Shown one piece after another: positions 4,608 to 6,237 of a DNA stretch of 6,237 bases. Origin of the DNA: an uncultured Alphaproteobacteria bacterium (GTDB lineage Bacteria > Pseudomonadota > Alphaproteobacteria > RF32 > CAG-239); assembly GCA_949542085.1 (NCBI GenBank), contig CATGXW010000054.1:1-6237 (forward strand). Reading direction: 5' to 3'. The position numbers and the translations under genes were made by a program. How positions within the stretch are numbered: the first letter of the stretch is position 1; each line of letters begins with the position of its first letter. Under the pieces are notes generated by a model. That model had not been told where the DNA came from. It was given only the letters and a program-made list of their open reading frames with translations, and did no database searches.

Positions 4608-6237
4608 CTATATAGTTGTTTTTTTGTTCCTAATTTTTATTTTCACACCTAAAATATATACAATTTTATGACACTTATCGGCATCCCGATTATTTTTTAC
4701 TGAAAAAACTTTTTCTAAAAATGTAGCTTTGAAATTATTGGTACGAACAGCTCTATCTACTAAAAAATCTTCTATCAAATTAATATCAAGCACAATATTG
4801 TCTACACATTTTGTTTTTTGAGGCATTTTAAATTCTTTTTCTTGAATAAAATATTCTCTTAATAATTCCAGTTCATGATTTTTTTGGAAATATTTTCTGG
4901 AAAGTTGAGAATGCAAATTTAGATCATTTACAGATAAGTTACATAGCTTATCAATAAAATCTTCTTTGTTGTTCCATGTTAAATTTTTAGGATAAAAAAA
5001 GTCTGCGCATTGCATTCTCAAATGGCTGTCTTTAGATATTATTGGGATTCCACCGGATAAAACATCTAAAGTAATTTTATAAGATACCGTCGGAAATGGT
5101 TCAATAAAGATATCTACACAATTTTCATATAATGTTTCTATTATGTTTTTTGACCAAGGGATGTAAACAAATTTTTCTTGAGCTATTTTTTTCTCTTTCA
5201 TTTGTGTGTAGATATCATTCAATATATCATCATTTATAGGACCTATATGAATATGTTTCCCTTGTGTTTTGCTTAATAATGTTAGAACAAAGTCTATATA
5301 GTTCTCATTCTCTTCACCTTGTAATTTATAAAATCTTGCAGCGGCACATGCTGTAATTAAAGCTTCATGTCTTTTGAACGGAATATAATTTAAATTTTTA
5401 GTTTTTTTATCTTTATTCCAGCAGGGTATATAGATTACTTTTTTGTCATAGTTTTTTTTCAACATTTCATAATCAGATGGTCTTTTTGTTACATAGCAAT
5501 CATAGTTTGAATTATCTAACCCCAAAGAAAAACCATGGTCAAAAGAAAATACACAAATATTTTTTGAAATATCCGACTGAATTAGCGCATTCAAAAATAC
5601 ATTATTATGACCGCAATAATAATATATTTTTTCAGGAGCAATATCTATAACTCTATTAAAAAGCGTTTTAATTTTATCTTCGGAATTCTTTTTACCGTAA
5701 ATAAAGTTTAAATTTTTGTATATTGATAATTCTGCTAAAACATCTTTATTTATGTCTTCTTTTATTTCTAGATCCGTAAACAATAAATATATTTTTTTAT
5801 CAGAATACATTTCTATAATATCTTTAATCTCATAATAAACACCTCCTCCTGTTGTGGTTAATTTTGATATTGCTATCATTATGCTATCCTGATTTGTTTT
5901 TAGTGGAGTAGAAAAGGATATTCCTCTTCTTAGCTTTTCTACATATCCTATAGATTCACAAAAACTGTCTATAAATGCTGATTTATACAATGACTTAAAA
6001 ATTAATCTTCTATTTTTGAAAGCATTTTGGTTAGATAAATTATATATTTTATCTAAATAAAATTCTTTAGAATTTGCATTTATCTTTTTTGTCTCGTCTT
6101 TTTTTAAATTTGGCGTTGAGAAGCGTTTATAAACTTGTTTTAAAAATAGTTCTTTTTCATCTTGAGTACAAAGATGATTGCTTAGATTTTCAAACATCCA
6201 TATATTACGTTTAAATTGTTCTTCTATAGGTGTTTTT
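4608..6237 (-). CDS. GT-B-like glycosyltransferase, N-terminus beyond the window
   Basis: This is a probable surface-glycan glycosyltransferase of unrecognised subfamily. The first in-frame ATG is at 6197, but the frame stays open to the window edge (13 more codons, starting KTPIEEQF), and no ribosome site precedes 6197, so the true start is probably outside. Numbered from 6197 (529 residues): 105-225 looks like an alpha/beta domain (IMIAISKLTTTGGG, IYLLFTDL, IYYYCGHNN, SFDHGFSLG). Residues 315-450 resemble the nucleotide-sugar-binding half of GT-B enzymes, with HIHIGP (315-320), IPWSKNIIETLYENCVDIFIEPFP (346-369) and TLDVLSGGIPIIS (376-388), echoing OGT/HMW1C-type enzymes. The very end, KIVYILGVKIKIRNK (511-525), is a basic beta-like tail. 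It stops at TAG. The DNA is strikingly AT-rich with many homopolymer runs, unlike the aminotransferase downstream, which suggests separate acquisition. The GT-B call rests on pattern only. Confidence 0.7.
   Translation of the reverse strand, partial: KTPIEEQFKRNIWMFENLSNHLCTQDEKELFLKQVYKRFSTPNLKKDETKKINANSKEFYLDKIYNLSNQNAFKNRRLIFKSLYKSAFIDSFCESIGYVEKLRRGISFSTPLKTNQDSIMIAISKLTTTGGGVYYEIKDIIEMYSDKKIYLLFTDLEIKEDINKDVLAELSIYKNLNFIYGKKNSEDKIKTLFNRVIDIAPEKIYYYCGHNNVFLNALIQSDISKNICVFSFDHGFSLGLDNSNYDCYVTKRPSDYEMLKKNYDKKVIYIPCWNKDKKTKNLNYIPFKRHEALITACAAARFYKLQGEENENYIDFVLTLLSKTQGKHIHIGPINDDILNDIYTQMKEKKIAQEKFVYIPWSKNIIETLYENCVDIFIEPFPTVSYKITLDVLSGGIPIISKDSHLRMQCADFFYPKNLTWNNKEDFIDKLCNLSVNDLNLHSQLSRKYFQKNHELELLREYFIQEKEFKMPQKTKCVDNIVLDINLIEDFLVDRAVRTNNFKATFLEKVFSVKNNRDADKCHKIVYILGVKIKIRNKKTTI

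Noticed and set aside
4608..4610. Programmed TAG readthrough or amber recoding joining the GT-B-like enzyme to the 45-residue ORF
   Set aside because: The 26 codons between look like untranslated AT-rich DNA, there is no visible recoding signal, and the small ORF has its own ATG. Kept only as a remote option in the small-ORF finding.

Overview
The window holds two unrelated blocks on a bacterial chromosome: an oxygen and peroxide defence locus (about 1-2355) and the end of a surface-glycan gene cluster (about 2331-6237). The first block pairs a flavodiiron oxygen reductase with rubrerythrin under a PerR-type regulator, which points to an anaerobic or microaerophilic bacterium. The sugar aminotransferase and two glycosyltransferases suggest a decorated cell surface (LPS/LOS, capsule or glycoprotein). 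I cannot fix the taxon from the sequence. A host-associated anaerobe is a reasonable guess, but only a guess.

Defence block. A class A flavodiiron protein gene (fprA type, 87-1268, minus) diverges from a PerR gene (1380-1760, plus), which is followed after 23 bases by rubrerythrin (1784-2323, plus). The 111-base spacer between the divergent starts carries a -35 for each direction on one small palindrome (about 1317-1325). It also carries an almost consensus Fur/PerR box (1345-1363), which overlaps the predicted perR -10 and start site and lies upstream of the predicted fprA promoter. The inferred logic is that PerR senses peroxide or iron status and represses its own operon, and perhaps fprA. 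Rubrerythrin then removes H2O2 while the flavodiiron protein reduces O2 to water. Hairpin terminators close both arms (about 52-86 and 2331-2357), and each can work in both directions.

Glycan block, all minus, transcribed from the right edge leftwards. First comes a very AT-rich GT-B-like glycosyltransferase that runs off the window (4608-6237). Next is an unlisted 45-residue basic ORF (4395-4532) whose stop overlaps the next start as ATGA. It is followed by a DegT/DnrJ/EryC1/StrS sugar aminotransferase (3310-4398) and a GT2 glycosyltransferase (2358-3323), which overlap by 14 bases. The block ends at the terminator shared with rubrerythrin. The aminotransferase would make a nucleotide-linked amino sugar and the two transferases would add sugars to a growing glycan.

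I see no mobile element, tRNA, rRNA or CRISPR. The least explained item is the 45-residue ORF. It sits between AT-rich and more balanced DNA, shares the reading frame of the upstream transferase beyond its TAG, and has a tail loosely like the C-terminal tails of the two transferases.
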